In this document: positions 43,521 to 44,398 of the stretch, piece after piece
How positions within the stretch are numbered: the first letter of the stretch is position 1
Layout: each line of letters begins with the position of its first letter
Origin: Armatimonadota bacterium
GTDB lineage: Bacteria > Cloacimonadota > Cloacimonadia > Cloacimonadales > TCS61
Length of the DNA stretch: 44,398 nt
Assembly (NCBI GenBank): GCA_013203665.1
Contig: JABMPU010000198.1
Span: 1-44,398, forward strand
Reading direction: 5' to 3'
The notes under the pieces: model-generated
The model's database searches: none
Seen by the model: only the letters and a program-made list of their open reading frames with translations
Told to the model about the DNA's origin: nothing
Position numbers and translations under genes: made by a program

Positions 43521-43572
43521 CCTCGTTTCCAAGTTCATCCGTAAAGCCGGAGGAAACACTTGGGAACGAGGA
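43521..43572. repeat. CTCGTTCCCAA-type inverted repeat between kinase and regulator
   Basis: CCTCGTTTCCAAGT and ACTTGGGAACGAGG are inverted with one mismatch over a 24-base loop that has its own TCC/GGA pairs. It could adjust the ratio of regulator to kinase. Confidence 0.6.
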
Positions 43573-43577
43573 AGTCT

Positions 43578-44398
43578 TTATAAACGCTGTTTAAGAACTT
43601 TTCTCAATTTAATTACAAAAACTGCACCATCAGGTTGATTATCTTCATAAGAAACAAATCCACCATAACTTTCGATTATATTTTTTATGATAAATAAACC
43701 AATTCCTGAATGCCCTTTTTCACCGTAAAAGAAGCCTTCATCAAATATCTTATCTTTGATATCCTTTGGTATTCCTTGTCCATTATCCTCAAATCTTATC
43801 TCAATAAAATTTTCATGAGATGTTATTATGATGTTAATCATGGAAGAATTACCGTGTGTTATAGAATTTGTAGTAAGGTTTTTAAATACCGAAAATAAAG
43901 CTTCATCAGCAAAAACATAACCAGAACCCTCAACATTGAATTTTACTGTTGGAAATTCGTATATGATTTCATTAATTAATTCGTTTACGTTTAATTCTTT
44001 CAGTTCTGCATTTGAATCGATAAAGGACTCGTATTCTCTGTAATTTTCAATTGTAGCTAAACTTTTCTTTACCCTTTTTTCTATCTCATCCAGCATATCT
44101 GCATTGGAATTTTCTTTGAAAACATAAACTGCACTTTCTATTACTATGAAATCATTTGTTAGATCGTGCTGTATTATTTTGTTTAGCATTCTTAAACGTT
44201 GTCGATTAATCTTTGATTCTTCTTCCACGTGCTTGCGTTCGGTGATGTCAAGAAAGAACCCGTCCCAGAGCATGCCTCCGTCCGCTAGGGGCGTTGGCGT
44301 ACCACGCGCCTCGATCCATATCACTTCCCCGTCTTTCAGGCACCGGAATGTTAGGGGGAAGGATTCGAGAGATTCGGCGGATTTTATGATGCCTTCGC
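43578..44398 (-). CDS. PAS-domain histidine kinase, 5' end outside the window
   Basis: The frame runs open to the window edge, so the gene is partial. The visible part starts in a PAS_3 fold (FPLTFRCLKDGEVIWIEARG, then LWDGFFLDITERK). A dimerisation segment has the unusual H-box IIQHDLTNDF (H-D-L-x-N, a form common in archaeal kinases). The ATPase domain has NLTTNSITHG, DNGQGIP and GHSGIGLFIIKNIIE. No membrane segment is in the visible part. The PAS part (44240-44398) is much more GC-rich than the kinase part. It precedes the CheY-like gene. Confidence 0.88.
   Translation of the reverse strand, partial: EGIIKSAESLESFPLTFRCLKDGEVIWIEARGTPTPLADGGMLWDGFFLDITERKHVEEESKINRQRLRMLNKIIQHDLTNDFIVIESAVYVFKENSNADMLDEIEKRVKKSLATIENYREYESFIDSNAELKELNVNELINEIIYEFPTVKFNVEGSGYVFADEALFSVFKNLTTNSITHGNSSMINIIITSHENFIEIRFEDNGQGIPKDIKDKIFDEGFFYGEKGHSGIGLFIIKNIIESYGGFVSYEDNQPDGAVFVIKLRKVLKQRL

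Overview
The window is AT-rich, densely coded and mostly on the minus strand. It suggests an uncultured anaerobe of the FCB group, most like Candidatus Cloacimonadota. This is inferred from three proteins ending in the Por/type IX (T9SS type A) C-terminal sorting domain (NYPNPFNP ... IYNIKGQ ... SGIYFYKL), a tungsten aldehyde oxidoreductase/NADH-dehydrogenase-type operon with many Fe-S motifs, no respiratory chain genes, and intergenic gaps filled with short palindromic repeats. No rRNA is present to settle the taxonomy.

Layout. 1-3.1 kb: a partial beta-helix surface protein and a large T9SS cargo protein. 3.3-9.4 kb: a small membrane protein, a YitT-family membrane protein with an apparent frameshift, a TGS-type nucleoside kinase (plus strand), an outer-membrane barrel protein and an SDR epimerase. 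9.8-14.3 kb: the protein-quality-control block tig-clpP-clpX, preceded by tRNA-Leu(UAG) and a TPR protein. 14.6-20.5 kb: an exported PAS lipoprotein, two T9SS cargo proteins (one with seven 52-residue repeats), a decayed PIN gene and a stray T9SS tail. 20.6-25.9 kb: SppA and an NtrY/NtrX-like two-component pair with a DUF4390-like gene. 26-28.4 kb: a PDZ-barrel protein, a membrane-anchored ferredoxin and PpnP. 28.6-31 kb: an RHH protein-ThiF-ThiS-SH3 lipoprotein-GNAT gene string. 31-36.3 kb: a four-gene redox operon. 36.5-38.7 kb: nadE and a Cys-rich TPR protein (plus strand). 38.7-43.1 kb: an accessory block (trypsin-like protease, HEPN-like protein, membrane protein, two lipoproteins) between palindromic repeats. 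43.1-44.4 kb: a CheY-like regulator and a partial histidine kinase whose PAS segment is far richer in GC than the rest.

The most interesting system is the operon at 31.0-36.3 kb. An aldehyde:ferredoxin oxidoreductase (AOR) appears cut at the boundary of its first and second domains. The N-terminal (pterin-site) domain is the first gene. NuoE- and NuoF-like flavin/NADH genes follow. The remaining AOR domains are fused behind a NuoG/HydA-like ferredoxin module in the last gene. Together they would form one NAD(H)- and probably ferredoxin-linked aldehyde-oxidising, possibly electron-bifurcating, complex. A short leader ORF overlaps its first gene.

Other notable points: two copies of a roughly 180-bp four-hairpin intergenic element 17 kb apart; a 59-residue RHH gene translationally coupled to thiF; a lipoprotein carrying a PAS domain outside the cytoplasm; and several scars of gene decay and duplication.
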